Below, one piece after another: positions 22,500 through 31,357 of a DNA stretch of 32,902 bases; within the stretch, counting starts at the first letter, position 1, and each line of letters begins with the position of its first letter. A program made the translations under genes and the position numbers. The notes beneath the pieces are model-generated. The model saw nothing but the letters and a program-made list of their open reading frames with translations. It did no database searches and was not told the DNA's origin. The stretch spans positions 1 to 32,902 of the forward strand of contig JAUCGA010000063.1 in the NCBI GenBank assembly GCA_030377865.1, given 5' to 3'. This stretch comes from Anaerolineales bacterium HSG25 (GTDB taxonomy: Bacteria > Chloroflexota > Anaerolineae > 4572-78 > J111).

Positions 22500-24569
22500 A
22501 TGCACCAACGAACACTTCCCATTGTTTCTCAACTCTCTATCCTTCTGCTGATCTTCCTTGGATTTACTCTTCGAATTCGCTATCTAACCACCACACATCC
22601 CTTTTTTGACGAGTACACCACCGTCTTAGCCAGCCGTCAGATTCTACAGCATGGCTGGCCGTTATTACCATCCGGTTTATTCTATGAGCATGGCTTGCTC
22701 GCCTCCTATCTTATCGCCCCCTTTACCGCCCTATTTATCGACATGCCGACTGAGCAGTGGCAGACCGCTCATTGGGGGTTGATGCTCTCTCGCTGGCCGA
22801 GTCTGCTGGTCAGCACATTGACCATTCCTCTTATTTTTAGAGTTGGCCGAATCTGTTTGGGGCAGGTATCACCCGCCCTGTTTGCCGCGGGACTATTTGC
22901 TCTCAGCCCCGAAGGTATGGTTTGGGGTGGACGCGCTCGCATGTATGCCCTCGCCACCCTGCTGGTTTTGCTGACGGTTTATTTGGCCTATCGTGGTATC
23001 GAACATTCCTCATCTCGTTGGTGGGCTTTGCTGACTTTGACGGCGCTCCTCCTGACTCAATTTGGTGCGTTGATGTTGGTGCCGCCACTTCTAATCAGCC
23101 TGATAGTCATTGCCGTTATTCGTCATCCAAAGCGGCCTCAAAACGCGATTCTCATCAGCCTATTTTGGCAACTGCTGGCCTTGGGTAGCATCATCGTCAT
23201 GGCGATTTGGGTCAAACGATTGGGACAACCTGTCGGCAAAGTGGCTCTGTCGGAGGCTACAAACAGTAACCTTATGGGTGAGTTAATCTCGACGATTACC
23301 TATCAAACCACCTTTTACTTTACATGGCCGGAAACAATAAAATTTTTAACCCGTCAATTTGGCCCGTCCCATCTCTATTGGCTGATGTGGGCGACGGTTA
23401 TCGGCTTAAGCATCAGCCTGATTCTTTGGTTAGGCAATCGGTATAAGGATAATCAGTTACGACCCAATTTGGCAAGACTGTCAGTCTCAGACTCTGCGTT
23501 ATTCACCCTTTATTTAGTGGTTATTGTTAGCCTACTAATTGGACAGGTCATTACTCTGCTGGAGCCATTTCGCCGAAACCCCCGTTATCTGGTCATGTAT
23601 CTACCACTGCTTTATCTAATTTCAGGTGCAGTTTTTCATGGGTTGCTGGTACAACTTGTTAGGCTTATTAACAGACCGCGCGTAATGGCTTCAAAAGTCG
23701 TTAGTACCTTGAGCTTGATTCTCTTTTTGGGCTTTATTTACCTTAGTTGGCCGGATATTCGGCTGGCTCTTGTCACTCCCGAACCAGCTTATGAACGGGT
23801 GTTTGCCTATGTGCAAGCTAATTGGCAAGATGGAGATGTATTGCTGACCATGAACACGCCCGCCGCGGGACTATATATGCCTCAAGTCGATGGCTTTACC
23901 GTCGAGAGTGAGGCCGACCAGTTCCTGCTCAACCGTGAGACCATGCCGATTGACCGTTGGCTCGGTGTGCCGTGGATTGGAACCGCCCCCGATTTTAACC
24001 AACAACTCAATATGCATCAGCGGGTATGGTTTGTTAGCGACACCATTCGTCAGCCAGTCTATTTTCGAGGCAGTTGGCAGGCCATTGTCGCCAGCCAGAT
24101 GGAGCAGGTTTGGGCCAACGATAACGCCCTTGTTTATCTAACTCGTTCTGACCGACATCCGCTCCCTAGTCAGCCTGATAGATTTGTTAGGCAAACGCTA
24201 AATGGAACGATTGAACTAACCGGATACACAACGCAATCAGCCGACAATCAGTTGCAACTAACCCTGTTCTGGCAGAGTTTACACCCCGTTTCTCATGATT
24301 ATACGGTATTTGTCCACCTGCGTGATTTGGCAGGAAATACTCTTGCTCAGACGGACAGTCAGCCCGTTCAAGGCCGTTATCCGACCAGCCATTGGCAGTC
24401 TGGTGAGACCATCATCGACCCGATTAGCTTGCCGTTGCCGGAGAATTTGCCCATAAATGACTACCAAATTTTTGTCGGCATGTATCGTCTTGATACCCTA
24501 GAGCGTTTGCCGGTGGGAAACGATTTGTCGGGCGAGAATGCGGCTATACTAAATTGGTCGAATCGTTAA
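22500..24569 (+). CDS. GT39-type (PMT/ArnT-like) polytopic glycosyltransferase with C-terminal beta domain
   Basis: This 689-residue protein has an N-terminal helix followed by the first-loop acidic pair in HPFFDEYTT (D37-E38), which is the catalytic signature of dolichol- or polyprenol-phosphate-sugar-dependent GT-C enzymes. About ten further hydrophobic helices run to residue ~425. A soluble part follows. Its last 120 residues (LTLFWQSLHPVSHDYTVFV, AQTDSQPVQGRYPTSHWQSG) form a predicted beta sandwich that also ends the next protein. It should transfer a sugar from a lipid carrier to protein or lipid outside the membrane. It lies 3 bp after the GT4 gene and 3 bp before the next. Confidence 0.82.
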   Translation: MHQRTLPIVSQLSILLLIFLGFTLRIRYLTTTHPFFDEYTTVLASRQILQHGWPLLPSGLFYEHGLLASYLIAPFTALFIDMPTEQWQTAHWGLMLSRWPSLLVSTLTIPLIFRVGRICLGQVSPALFAAGLFALSPEGMVWGGRARMYALATLLVLLTVYLAYRGIEHSSSRWWALLTLTALLLTQFGALMLVPPLLISLIVIAVIRHPKRPQNAILISLFWQLLALGSIIVMAIWVKRLGQPVGKVALSEATNSNLMGELISTITYQTTFYFTWPETIKFLTRQFGPSHLYWLMWATVIGLSISLILWLGNRYKDNQLRPNLARLSVSDSALFTLYLVVIVSLLIGQVITLLEPFRRNPRYLVMYLPLLYLISGAVFHGLLVQLVRLINRPRVMASKVVSTLSLILFLGFIYLSWPDIRLALVTPEPAYERVFAYVQANWQDGDVLLTMNTPAAGLYMPQVDGFTVESEADQFLLNRETMPIDRWLGVPWIGTAPDFNQQLNMHQRVWFVSDTIRQPVYFRGSWQAIVASQMEQVWANDNALVYLTRSDRHPLPSQPDRFVRQTLNGTIELTGYTTQSADNQLQLTLFWQSLHPVSHDYTVFVHLRDLAGNTLAQTDSQPVQGRYPTSHWQSGETIIDPISLPLPENLPINDYQIFVGMYRLDTLERLPVGNDLSGENAAILNWSNR

Positions 24570-24572
24570 ACT

Positions 24573-26615
24573 ATGAATAAGAAATCGAGCCACCTCTTTC
24601 GGATCACAAACTATTCTTGGGCTATATCGCTTTTTCTGTTTATCTTAGCCCTAACTCCTCGTCTGCCCGGCTTAGGGCGCTTCATCACTAGCGATGAACC
24701 CTCCAACACCACCGGCTATATCAGTCGTACCATTGAGGCATTTTTGGCCGGTGAATTTCGGGATACCTACTGGCATTTTTACCCCGGCGTAACCATGAGT
24801 TGGCTCAACGGTTTTGGGCTAGGTGGGCAATACCTACTTGACCTGCTGGTGGGCGCAAATCCCCTGCCCTTTACCGAATATATCTACCAAGATTTAACCA
24901 CCTTTTTGATTGCGGTTCGTCTGCCTTATGTATTGTTGACCGCATTGTTTGTGCCGCTCGTATACTGGCTGACTCGGCAACTCCTTCCCCAACCAATTGC
25001 CTTATTCGGGGCGTTACTGTTGGCTTTCGACCCGTTTTTTCTGGCTCATTCACGGGTGGTACATGGCGACGCGCCGGTCGCCGTTTTTATGACCATTTCG
25101 GTTTTAGCTCTGTTCATTTTCTTCGAGCGAAACAACGCCAATCGTGACCTCCAGATTAACCGAGGAGTTTTTATCCTTTCTGCAATCTGTGGCGGTTTGG
25201 CCGCCTTGACCAAAGCCCCCGGTCAATTTATGGCTCTGTTTTTGATAGGTTTGACCATGCTTTATGGGGTTATTGATTGGTGCAACGGAGCGACTATCAA
25301 ACGTACAACCATAAATAACCTAAAAATTATCGTGGCTTGGGGATTACTTTCTCTGGCAACGTTTATCATCCTGTGGCCTTCCATGTGGGTCGCACCGTTT
25401 GATACGATTCAACAGATGTTGGATGAGACGTTTGGTAAAGTTAATGAAGGACACTTGGTCTATTTTTTCGGCCAGCCCATGTTAAACCCTGGGCCTTGGT
25501 TTTACGCGTATGTCATCCCTTTTCGCTTGACTCCTTTGACCGCCATCGGTGTATCGCTTGCTTTTATTGGCCTTATTATCACTAGCCGTCGGCCCGTTTC
25601 AGATCATGTTACGGGTATCCCGCTCATCTCGATACGGCTGATGTGGCTGTTTGTGGTGAGTCTCTTTCTGTTTGGTAATTTAAGCCCAAAAAAACAGGAT
25701 CGCTATCTATTGCCCCTTTTTCCTATGCTTGATCTTTTGGCGGCTGTCGGCTGGAGTGGATTGTTAGGGTTAGGATTAAAATCCTTACCTCAAAGATTCC
25801 AGTACAAATTTATGCTTCCGGTTGGTATGGTGCTGATTTTTGTAGCGCATAGCCTGCCTGTTGTCACCTATTACCCCTACTACTTGGCCTACTTTAATCC
25901 ACTGATGGGCGGGCCAACCCGTGCGGCAGAAACCGTCCTGATAGGTTGGGGTGAGGGTATGGAGCAGGCCGCGGCCTATCTCAACCAAAAACCAAATGCT
26001 GAACAATTATATGTTGCCTCGACTCCCTCTCAGACATTTTTGCCCTATTTTGAAGGAACAGGTGAGAACTTCTATACTAACGACATTCCCTTTCGATCCG
26101 ATTATGTGGTCTTGTATCTAGCTCAGATGCAACGTCTCGCCCCAAGTCCAGAGATCATCCGTTATTTTCAGAATCAAGAGCCGGAGCATGTGATTACCAT
26201 TCAGGAGGTGCCATACATCAAAATATATGCTCATGAAAAACGTATTTTAGCCGACATACCGGCCTCAGCCACTCCCATGAATATTGGTCTCGGCAACCTG
26301 TTTCGTTTGGCAGGATATGAGCATCATGATAAGGAGCTAATTTTATACTGGCATGCCTTGACTTCCCTTGAGACTGATTACACTATTTCAGTACGAGTTT
26401 TATCAGCCGATGGTATGCGATTGGTTCAGCATGATAGTTGGCCGCTACAGGGATTGCTACCGACCTCAACGTGGCGACAGGGTGATTATGTGGCAGATGT
26501 CCACCTGATAGATTTGTCAGGCAGTCAACTTGAACAGATTGCAGAATTTGAACTGGTAATTTACCAATCCGAAACGGGAGAGACGCTTGGCCCACCGATA
26601 ACGATTCAGAATTAA
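24573..26615 (+). CDS. Second GT39-type polytopic glycosyltransferase with C-terminal beta domain
   Basis: This 680-residue paralogue has TM1 at ~14-30, then FITSDEPSNTTGYI with the acidic pair D41-E42, the loop motif FYPGVTMSW, and many hydrophobic helices up to ~430 (FDPFFLAHSRVVHGDAPV is typical of the family). The C-terminal beta domain (LILYWHALTSLETDYTISV, QHDSWPLQGLLPTSTWRQGD) matches the one in the preceding protein. It is last in the operon; 363 bp without a gene follow. Its donor is probably a polyprenyl-phosphate sugar; the acceptor is unknown. Confidence 0.82.
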   Translation: MNKKSSHLFRITNYSWAISLFLFILALTPRLPGLGRFITSDEPSNTTGYISRTIEAFLAGEFRDTYWHFYPGVTMSWLNGFGLGGQYLLDLLVGANPLPFTEYIYQDLTTFLIAVRLPYVLLTALFVPLVYWLTRQLLPQPIALFGALLLAFDPFFLAHSRVVHGDAPVAVFMTISVLALFIFFERNNANRDLQINRGVFILSAICGGLAALTKAPGQFMALFLIGLTMLYGVIDWCNGATIKRTTINNLKIIVAWGLLSLATFIILWPSMWVAPFDTIQQMLDETFGKVNEGHLVYFFGQPMLNPGPWFYAYVIPFRLTPLTAIGVSLAFIGLIITSRRPVSDHVTGIPLISIRLMWLFVVSLFLFGNLSPKKQDRYLLPLFPMLDLLAAVGWSGLLGLGLKSLPQRFQYKFMLPVGMVLIFVAHSLPVVTYYPYYLAYFNPLMGGPTRAAETVLIGWGEGMEQAAAYLNQKPNAEQLYVASTPSQTFLPYFEGTGENFYTNDIPFRSDYVVLYLAQMQRLAPSPEIIRYFQNQEPEHVITIQEVPYIKIYAHEKRILADIPASATPMNIGLGNLFRLAGYEHHDKELILYWHALTSLETDYTISVRVLSADGMRLVQHDSWPLQGLLPTSTWRQGDYVADVHLIDLSGSQLEQIAEFELVIYQSETGETLGPPITIQN

Positions 26616-26978
26616 CACTACAGATATATCAATCGTTGGCTCAATGGGCTTCCCTTGGATGGCTAAATCGGCGCGAATTGTCACTCGCAGGACAAATTTT
26701 GAGCCAAAAGAGGTCTCTTTTCGGAGGTGACTCATTCGCGTCAACTGGATTAGCGGTCTTATGCCATACTCCCCCAACTACTCTATGCGCCCATTTCTAA
26801 CTTCGCCTTAAAAAACGGGTCTGCCCCTAATTAACACAAAGATTCACAGAGGAACGGAGGGCACAGAGGAAAAGCGAACAAATTTTTCCTTTGTGCCCCT
26901 CCGTGAATCTCTGTGAATTAGTTCAGGCTAAATCTTCTGTCAGATACCAAGTGGGATAATTTAATTTTTCCACATATT
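26616..26978. other. Convergent intergenic region
   Basis: This spacer separates the + strand operon from the - strand genes. It holds the palindrome AAAAGAG-GT-CTCTTTT (26706-26721), distant GGCTCAA/TTGAGCC repeats around it, and the long inverted repeat at 26842-26918. Open frames crossing it are shadows. No terminator with a clear T-run was found for the operon. Confidence 0.5.
26842..26918. repeat. Long imperfect inverted repeat (TTCACAGAG family)
   Basis: ATTCACAGAG, ACGGAGGG, CACAGAGGAAAA (26842-26873) pairs with TTTTTCCTTTGTG, CCCCTCCGTGAA, TCTCTGTGAAT (26883-26918), giving arms of about 32-36 bp around a 9-bp loop. Similar CACAGAGG-type palindromes are widespread in intergenic DNA of several phyla. 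It could act as a bidirectional terminator between the convergent genes. Confidence 0.75.
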
Positions 26979-27347
26979 TTAATGACTTTGAAATGAGGCC
27001 AACCCTTTTTGAACCATAATTCCATGCACCCGTTTGGCAATCCGTTGGTCAGGTGCCCGTTTTAACATCTGCTTGATGGTTTTGCCAGAGACGGCCCAAT
27101 TTGAGCCATGCACCATATAGGTATGTAACAGATAACCATTCTCTCCGCACTCATACACATCAAAACAGTTAACTTCTAGATTGAATCCATGCCCTTCAAG
27201 AATTCGTTTACCATCAAAAATCAAGAGGTTCCCATCCTCTGAGGTTTCAGGGCTAACCTCTGCAACTACTTTTCTCACTTGCTCAGCAGATTCCTCTTGT
27301 AGCTCAATAGCTCCCTTCCCTTGCCGAGCCGCTTCTAGTTTATTCAT
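26979..27347 (-). CDS. Unrecognised 122-aa cytoplasmic protein
   Basis: I do not recognise this family. A GGAG ribosome-binding site lies 7 nt before the ATG and the composition is protein-like, so I take it as real. Residues ~1-35 are helical and charged (KLEAARQGKGAIELQEESAEQVRKVV). Residues ~40-85 look like beta strands (NLLIFDGKRI, FNLEVNCFDVYECG, YLLHTYMVHG). The end is helical and basic (TIKQMLKRAPDQRIAKRVHG). There is no signal peptide or TM segment. Immediately upstream on its own strand lies mobile element D copy 2. Confidence 0.65.
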   Translation of the reverse strand: MNKLEAARQGKGAIELQEESAEQVRKVVAEVSPETSEDGNLLIFDGKRILEGHGFNLEVNCFDVYECGENGYLLHTYMVHGSNWAVSGKTIKQMLKRAPDQRIAKRVHGIMVQKGLASFQSH

Positions 27348-27383
27348 TATTTTACTCCATCTTAAATTTAAATTGTTATCGAC

Positions 27384-27557
27384 TTAGGCAGTTCCAACTT
27401 TTAAAATCTCCCAAAAATACATCGGAATAAATCCCGATGCTAATAGCTAAAGCAGGCTGAAGCCAGCTATTTAGGCCGCTTTAGCGGTCTTAAGCTTTTA
27501 GTGTGAGGATTTATTCTCACGCTATTTTGGGAGATTTATTTTTCTGGAACTGCCTTA
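27384..27557. mobile_element. Multi-hairpin element D, copy 2, with long terminal inverted repeats
   Basis: Left end TTAGGCAGTTCCA...AAATCTCCCAAAAATA (27384-27419) is an inverted repeat of the right end TATTTTGGGAGATTT...TGGAACTGCC (27523-27555). TTA occurs directly at both borders, which fits a TA or TTA target duplication. The inside is a chain of hairpins: ATCGGAATAAATCCCGAT, GGCTGAAGCC, GCCGCTTTAGCGGT and GTGAGGATTTATTCTCAC. The stretch 27419-27501 is homologous, inverted, to element D copy 1. The right terminal repeat overlaps the 3' end of the next gene and supplies its last codons and stop. Confidence 0.7.
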
Positions 27558-27988
27558 TTAACGGTTTGTCGCCGAAACCAAAACATGTTTCCGATAAGCG
27601 CCGAACCAATAATAATGGTTAGATTAAATATACCACAAAACGAGTCACCGATGATGGCGTTTTGCCAATATTCGGTAATAACTGCGTCCGGCCATCCCAT
27701 CTCATCAACAATGGTTCTGGCCCAACTCCAGTTTATAATTAAAATCCCCTTAACTAACGCGGCTATAACTTGCCCGACCATTACTGAACTAGCGGTCATC
27801 AAGCCTGCCCCCAAACTCCGAGGTATTCCCGCCTCAATACTGGTTGGTTTGTCAAACCATGCCGTTAAATAACCAACTCCAACCCCTAAAAATGGTGTTA
27901 AACATAACGTACATAGAGGTGCTAACAGATACAAACTACTGATATAGATAAAACCTATTCCTGCACCAATCAAACCAGCTTTTAACAA
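27536..27988 (-). CDS. Small polytopic membrane protein of unknown function
   Basis: The frame is open from an ATG at 28027, but a TTG at 27988 is preceded 6 nt upstream by AGGAGA and starts directly at the first membrane helix (LKAGLIGAGIGFIYISSL), so I prefer 150 aa. There are about four hydrophobic segments (~3-20, ~25-40, ~55-80, ~115-135), glycine- and alanine-rich, with TPFLGVGVGYLTAWF as the most conserved-looking part. I do not recognise the family. The final codons (KAVPEK, stop) are encoded by the terminal repeat of element D copy 2, so the original C-terminus was probably different. Confidence 0.65.
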   Translation of the reverse strand: MLKAGLIGAGIGFIYISSLYLLAPLCTLCLTPFLGVGVGYLTAWFDKPTSIEAGIPRSLGAGLMTASSVMVGQVIAALVKGILIINWSWARTIVDEMGWPDAVITEYWQNAIIGDSFCGIFNLTIIIGSALIGNMFWFRRQTVNKAVPEK

Positions 27989-27994
27989 AGGGCA

Positions 27995-28000
27995 TCTCCT
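27995..28000 (-). promoter_or_regulatory. Shine-Dalgarno site favouring the TTG start at 27988
   Basis: On the - strand AGGAGA lies 6 nt before TTG. The upstream ATG at 28027 has no comparable site, and the 13 residues between are polar and unlike the membrane protein. Confidence 0.55.
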
Positions 28001-28035
28001 ACGATTAGAAATACAAGTCCGAACCAATCAAGATA

Positions 28036-28058
28036 TTGCAGGCTATAAAAACCTGCAA
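28036..28058. repeat. Short hairpin downstream of pyruvate kinase
   Basis: TTGCAGG (28036-28042) pairs with CCTGCAA (28052-28058). It lies in the 160-bp gap between the membrane protein and pyruvate kinase. Confidence 0.4.
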
Positions 28059-28128
28059 GGTTAAAATCTTTGTCCTTACACTATGACACTTAGTACCCGA
28101 CATGTTGATTAACAAAAACATTTTTCGA

Positions 28129-28176
28129 CAGGATTAACAGGATTTTTTTGCCTTTAATTCTGTCAATCATGTCAGA
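28129..28176. repeat. GACAGGATTAACAGGATT palindromic repeat, copy 1
   Basis: GACAGGATTAACAGGATTTT reads forward and TTCTGTCAATCATGTC returns on the opposite strand, so the segment folds as an imperfect hairpin. A second copy is at 31358-31411. Sitting 12 bp after the pyruvate kinase stop on the - strand, it may act as its transcription terminator. Confidence 0.65.
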
Positions 28177-28188
28177 TATTAGTTTTGA

Positions 28189-29691
28189 TTAAAAATTTTT
28201 GTCGGGCATTATTATATCATCTGGAATACGTTCTACACGAAGGGAATTTGTTCGTCCTTTGATACCATACGGGCGAGCGCTTCCAATCATAATTAAAATG
28301 TCTCTTGGCTCAACTAACCCGCTCTCTAAGGCAGTTCGCATAGCCAAATCAAACATTGTATTGACATCTTTTAGGCGTTTTTCTACCGGCATGGTACGAA
28401 TCCCCCATGTTAAGGCCAATTGTCGATGCACTTGCAAACTAGAACTAAAAGCAAGAATGGGGACCGGAATACGATGAGAGGCGATCCGTCGAGCGGTTGC
28501 CCCAGAGGTAGTATAGGTCGTGACCATTTTTGCATCTAATGACTGTACTAATTTACTACCGGCTTGGGCGACATTGGCCGCAATTCCTGCTGAAAGTTCA
28601 AGATCAGGCGGAGGTGGAAGTTCGCCGTCGATCCAAGCATATTCAGTTCGACCGGCAATTTTTGACATCGTCTCAACCACATCAACAGGATAGTCACCAA
28701 TAGCTGTCTCACCGGAAAGCATGAGCGCGTCTGTGCCATCTAACACCGCGTTGGCAACATCGGTCGCTTCGGCGCGGGTAGGTTTATGAGAATGGGTCAT
28801 CGATTCTAACATTTGGGTGGCTGTAATCACTGGTTTGGCCGCTTGGCGACATACTGCGATAATCTGTTTTTGAGCAATCGGTACGTCGCTGATACTCATC
28901 TCTAAGGCTAAATCGCCACGAGCGACCATAATACCATACGATTCTTCGACGATCGCCTTAATATCGGTTAACGCGCTTTTCTTCTCAATTTTAGATATGA
29001 CTGGAATCTTGGCCTGTTTGGCCGCTAAGTAGGCATTTAACAATCGTACATCATTGGCGGATTGCACAAAGGAAAGTGCTAGAAAATCAAATTCTTTGCT
29101 GATAGCATAGTCAACATCAGCAAAATCTTTGGCACTAATAGAGGGTAAGTCCACTTTGACTCCCGGTAAATTAATACCTCGATTACTTGATAACGTTCCT
29201 CCACGAGTAATGCGACAAATAATGACACCGGTATCGTCGATTTTTTCAACAATCAACTTAAGATTACCATCGTCAAGTAAAATGGTATTACCAGACCACA
29301 CATTACTCGCTAACCCTTTAAATGTTACAGATATCAAGTCAGCTGTACCAATAATTTTTTCGGGGGTTAGTTTGATTTTATCACCCGTTTTTAACTCTAT
29401 CGCACCATTTTCGACCTCACCAACTCGCATCCTGGGGCCTCGTAAATCGCCCAAAATTGCAATTGGAAAATTCAGATCTTCACTGACCTTCCTAATCATA
29501 TCAACAATTGAATCAAGTGCCTCATAGTTTGCATGAGAGAAGTTAATTCGGACGACATTCAATCCTGCATAAACCATTTTACGTAATGTTTCTTCATTGT
29601 CACAAGCTGGGCCAATCGTTGCCACTATTTTTGTCCGTTTGCGAGGACGTTTTTTGTATACTGCGTGAAAATCTTTCATAATTTTATCCAT
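28189..29691 (-). CDS. pyk: Pyruvate kinase
   Basis: The enzyme transfers phosphate from phosphoenolpyruvate to ADP in the last step of glycolysis. The 500-aa protein shows the whole set of family motifs: TKIVATIGPAC and RINFSHANY (substrate and K+ site), a B domain (DDGNLKLIVE ... NLPGVKVDLPS), the catalytic SKIEKKSAL, MVARGDLALE (Mg2+ site), TATQMLESM and GTDALMLSGETA. A C-terminal regulatory domain (TTSGATARRIASHR) completes it. Small deviations are RGPRMR for the usual KGPxIR and RGDLALE for RGDLGVE. The catalytic residues are kept, so it should be active. A second ATG at 29679 (MKDFHAVY) is an equally plausible start; neither has a clear ribosome-binding site. There is no C-terminal PEP-utiliser extension. 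Confidence 0.95.
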   Translation of the reverse strand: MDKIMKDFHAVYKKRPRKRTKIVATIGPACDNEETLRKMVYAGLNVVRINFSHANYEALDSIVDMIRKVSEDLNFPIAILGDLRGPRMRVGEVENGAIELKTGDKIKLTPEKIIGTADLISVTFKGLASNVWSGNTILLDDGNLKLIVEKIDDTGVIICRITRGGTLSSNRGINLPGVKVDLPSISAKDFADVDYAISKEFDFLALSFVQSANDVRLLNAYLAAKQAKIPVISKIEKKSALTDIKAIVEESYGIMVARGDLALEMSISDVPIAQKQIIAVCRQAAKPVITATQMLESMTHSHKPTRAEATDVANAVLDGTDALMLSGETAIGDYPVDVVETMSKIAGRTEYAWIDGELPPPPDLELSAGIAANVAQAGSKLVQSLDAKMVTTYTTSGATARRIASHRIPVPILAFSSSLQVHRQLALTWGIRTMPVEKRLKDVNTMFDLAMRTALESGLVEPRDILIMIGSARPYGIKGRTNSLRVERIPDDIIMPDKNF

Positions 29692-29799
29692 TTTTATAAT
29701 CGGCCTATGATAAAGACTGATGCTACCGGAGTTTGTGGGGCAAGTATAACATTAAGCATCCTGATTCGCAATGACACCATAAGCGGTTGCTTTTATTGG

Positions 29800-29840
29800 C
29801 CTAAAATAAAAGACCCATTACCAACGGTAACAGGTCTTTA
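29800..29840 (-). terminator. Intrinsic terminator of the AAA+ ATPase gene
   Basis: Read on the - strand, AAAGACC (29839-29833) pairs with GGTCTTT (29815-29809). An inner TTACC/GGTAA stem lies around a 3-nt loop, and TTATTTTAG follows. It lies about 82 bp beyond the ATPase stop. Confidence 0.75.
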
Positions 29841-29921
29841 TCGGAGTAGTTGCAATGAGGCTTGAAGTCGTCCGCCCATGCTAATATCTGACTTCCAGAA
29901 GTAGCAACATCAAGCTATTCT

Positions 29922-31301
29922 TTACAAAATACGACCATCACTGGCTTTAACAAAGTAACCGTTACAGGCTTCTTCTACCAATTCAGGAGTCATGTGGAGG
30001 GGTTCACCCGCATATTCGCACAGAACTCGAATCGCTTTCAAAATATCACGGGGATGCACTGATTGGAGAGGTTTTCCCGGCTCGATATACCACTTTCGCA
30101 ACAGATGAATAAACGAATCTCGGTCAACGTCAGGAAAACCAAGCGCCTTGGCTTGGCCGACAAATATCTGATAGAACATCTTCTCATCAGGGCCATACAC
30201 CGGTACTTTTAGCTGAATCCGACGCAAGAAAGCCCCATCAACGAGTTCTTCAGGATCAAGGTTGGTACTAAATACCAACAGTTGCTTAAACGGAATTTCA
30301 AAGGTCATCCCTGAATTGAGGCGCAAAAAGTCGATTCGAGTCTCAAGCGGTACAATCCAACGGTTGAGCAAATCGGTTGGGCTAATATGTTGACGACCGA
30401 AGTCATCAATCAAGAACATGCCTCCATTTGCCTTCATTTGGAGCGGCCCTTCGTAATATTTTGCTACTGCTTCGTACCGTAGTTCAAGGTGATCCATGGT
30501 CAACTCGCCCCCGACCATAACCGAAGGACGCTTGAACAACCCCCAACGTTTATCGGTTTCACCCCGTTCTGCATCACTATGAATATGGATTAGTTGGTCA
30601 TAAATTTGAATAATCGACCCGCCAACGGTAATTGCATACGGAATCCATATTGGCTCGTTCCCCCCCAATAGTTCGGCAATTGCCTCGGAGATAGTAGTTT
30701 TACCGTTACCCGGTGGCCCATATAAAAAGATAGACGTTCCGGCATTCACCGCTGGGCCAATTTTTCGGTCAAAATCGGGTGGTAAAATCAGGTGACTCAG
30801 AGCGTCTTGGACTTCACCCCGCGAGAGCCGTTTGATTACCGCTTGGATTGTCACTGATTTGGTATATTTCTCTAAGGGAACGGGTGCAGGGCCGACGTAC
30901 AATGTCCTTTCCATAGCCTCTTTACCTCGCGCCCGACCTTTGTCTGTAGGGCGATAAACATAACTCCGACGGCCTAAACTTCCCTGTGCTTTAGCAACCT
31001 CTATCAAATGCTCTTGCTGAATAGCCGTCAAAAAATCATCACAAACTTTATAAGGGAGCTTTAATACTTCCTCTACTCGAATAGCCGTCACCTCTCCTTC
31101 ATTATAAAGCAGGCGTAGTAAAATATCGATAATCATGGTCGGTGGAACATCTAAATCGTCTGTCGAAGGTGGCGGTTCAAGAAGTTCTGCCATGCCCTTA
31201 AAACGGCTGACTGTTTCTAGATTTTCAATCGCATTGGTCGGCGATTCTACTGCTTGCTGGGTAATGGTTGCACTGGCTTTCCCTAACTGTTTAATTCCCA
31301 T
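29922..31301 (-). CDS. Winged-helix AAA+ ATPase
   Basis: This 459-aa protein has a GGAG ribosome-binding site 10 nt before the ATG. After a polar N-terminus (1-50), residues ~55-130 look like a winged helix (IIDILLRLLYNEGEVTAIRVEEVL ... SYVYRPTDKGRARGKEAM). The AAA+ module has Walker A GPPGNGKT (195-202), Walker B MFLIDDFG (295-302), sensor 1 at N347 (LLVFSTN) and FLRRIQLKVPV near the arginine finger. The Walker B glutamate position is aspartate (DD), so hydrolysis may be slow, unless this is normal for the family. It probably remodels a protein or nucleic-acid partner; relatives occur in Chloroflexota, but I cannot name the partner. The gene is closed by a terminator. Confidence 0.82.
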   Translation of the reverse strand: MGIKQLGKASATITQQAVESPTNAIENLETVSRFKGMAELLEPPPSTDDLDVPPTMIIDILLRLLYNEGEVTAIRVEEVLKLPYKVCDDFLTAIQQEHLIEVAKAQGSLGRRSYVYRPTDKGRARGKEAMERTLYVGPAPVPLEKYTKSVTIQAVIKRLSRGEVQDALSHLILPPDFDRKIGPAVNAGTSIFLYGPPGNGKTTISEAIAELLGGNEPIWIPYAITVGGSIIQIYDQLIHIHSDAERGETDKRWGLFKRPSVMVGGELTMDHLELRYEAVAKYYEGPLQMKANGGMFLIDDFGRQHISPTDLLNRWIVPLETRIDFLRLNSGMTFEIPFKQLLVFSTNLDPEELVDGAFLRRIQLKVPVYGPDEKMFYQIFVGQAKALGFPDVDRDSFIHLLRKWYIEPGKPLQSVHPRDILKAIRVLCEYAGEPLHMTPELVEEACNGYFVKASDGRIL

Positions 31302-31357
31302 AGTAACAACTCCATTTCAGAAGTTTATCATTTCAACATGCTAAAACGATATCTGAC

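Noticed and set aside
28036..28176. tRNA or small structured RNA gene
   Set aside because: Only simple hairpins are present; no cloverleaf, no T-arm motif.
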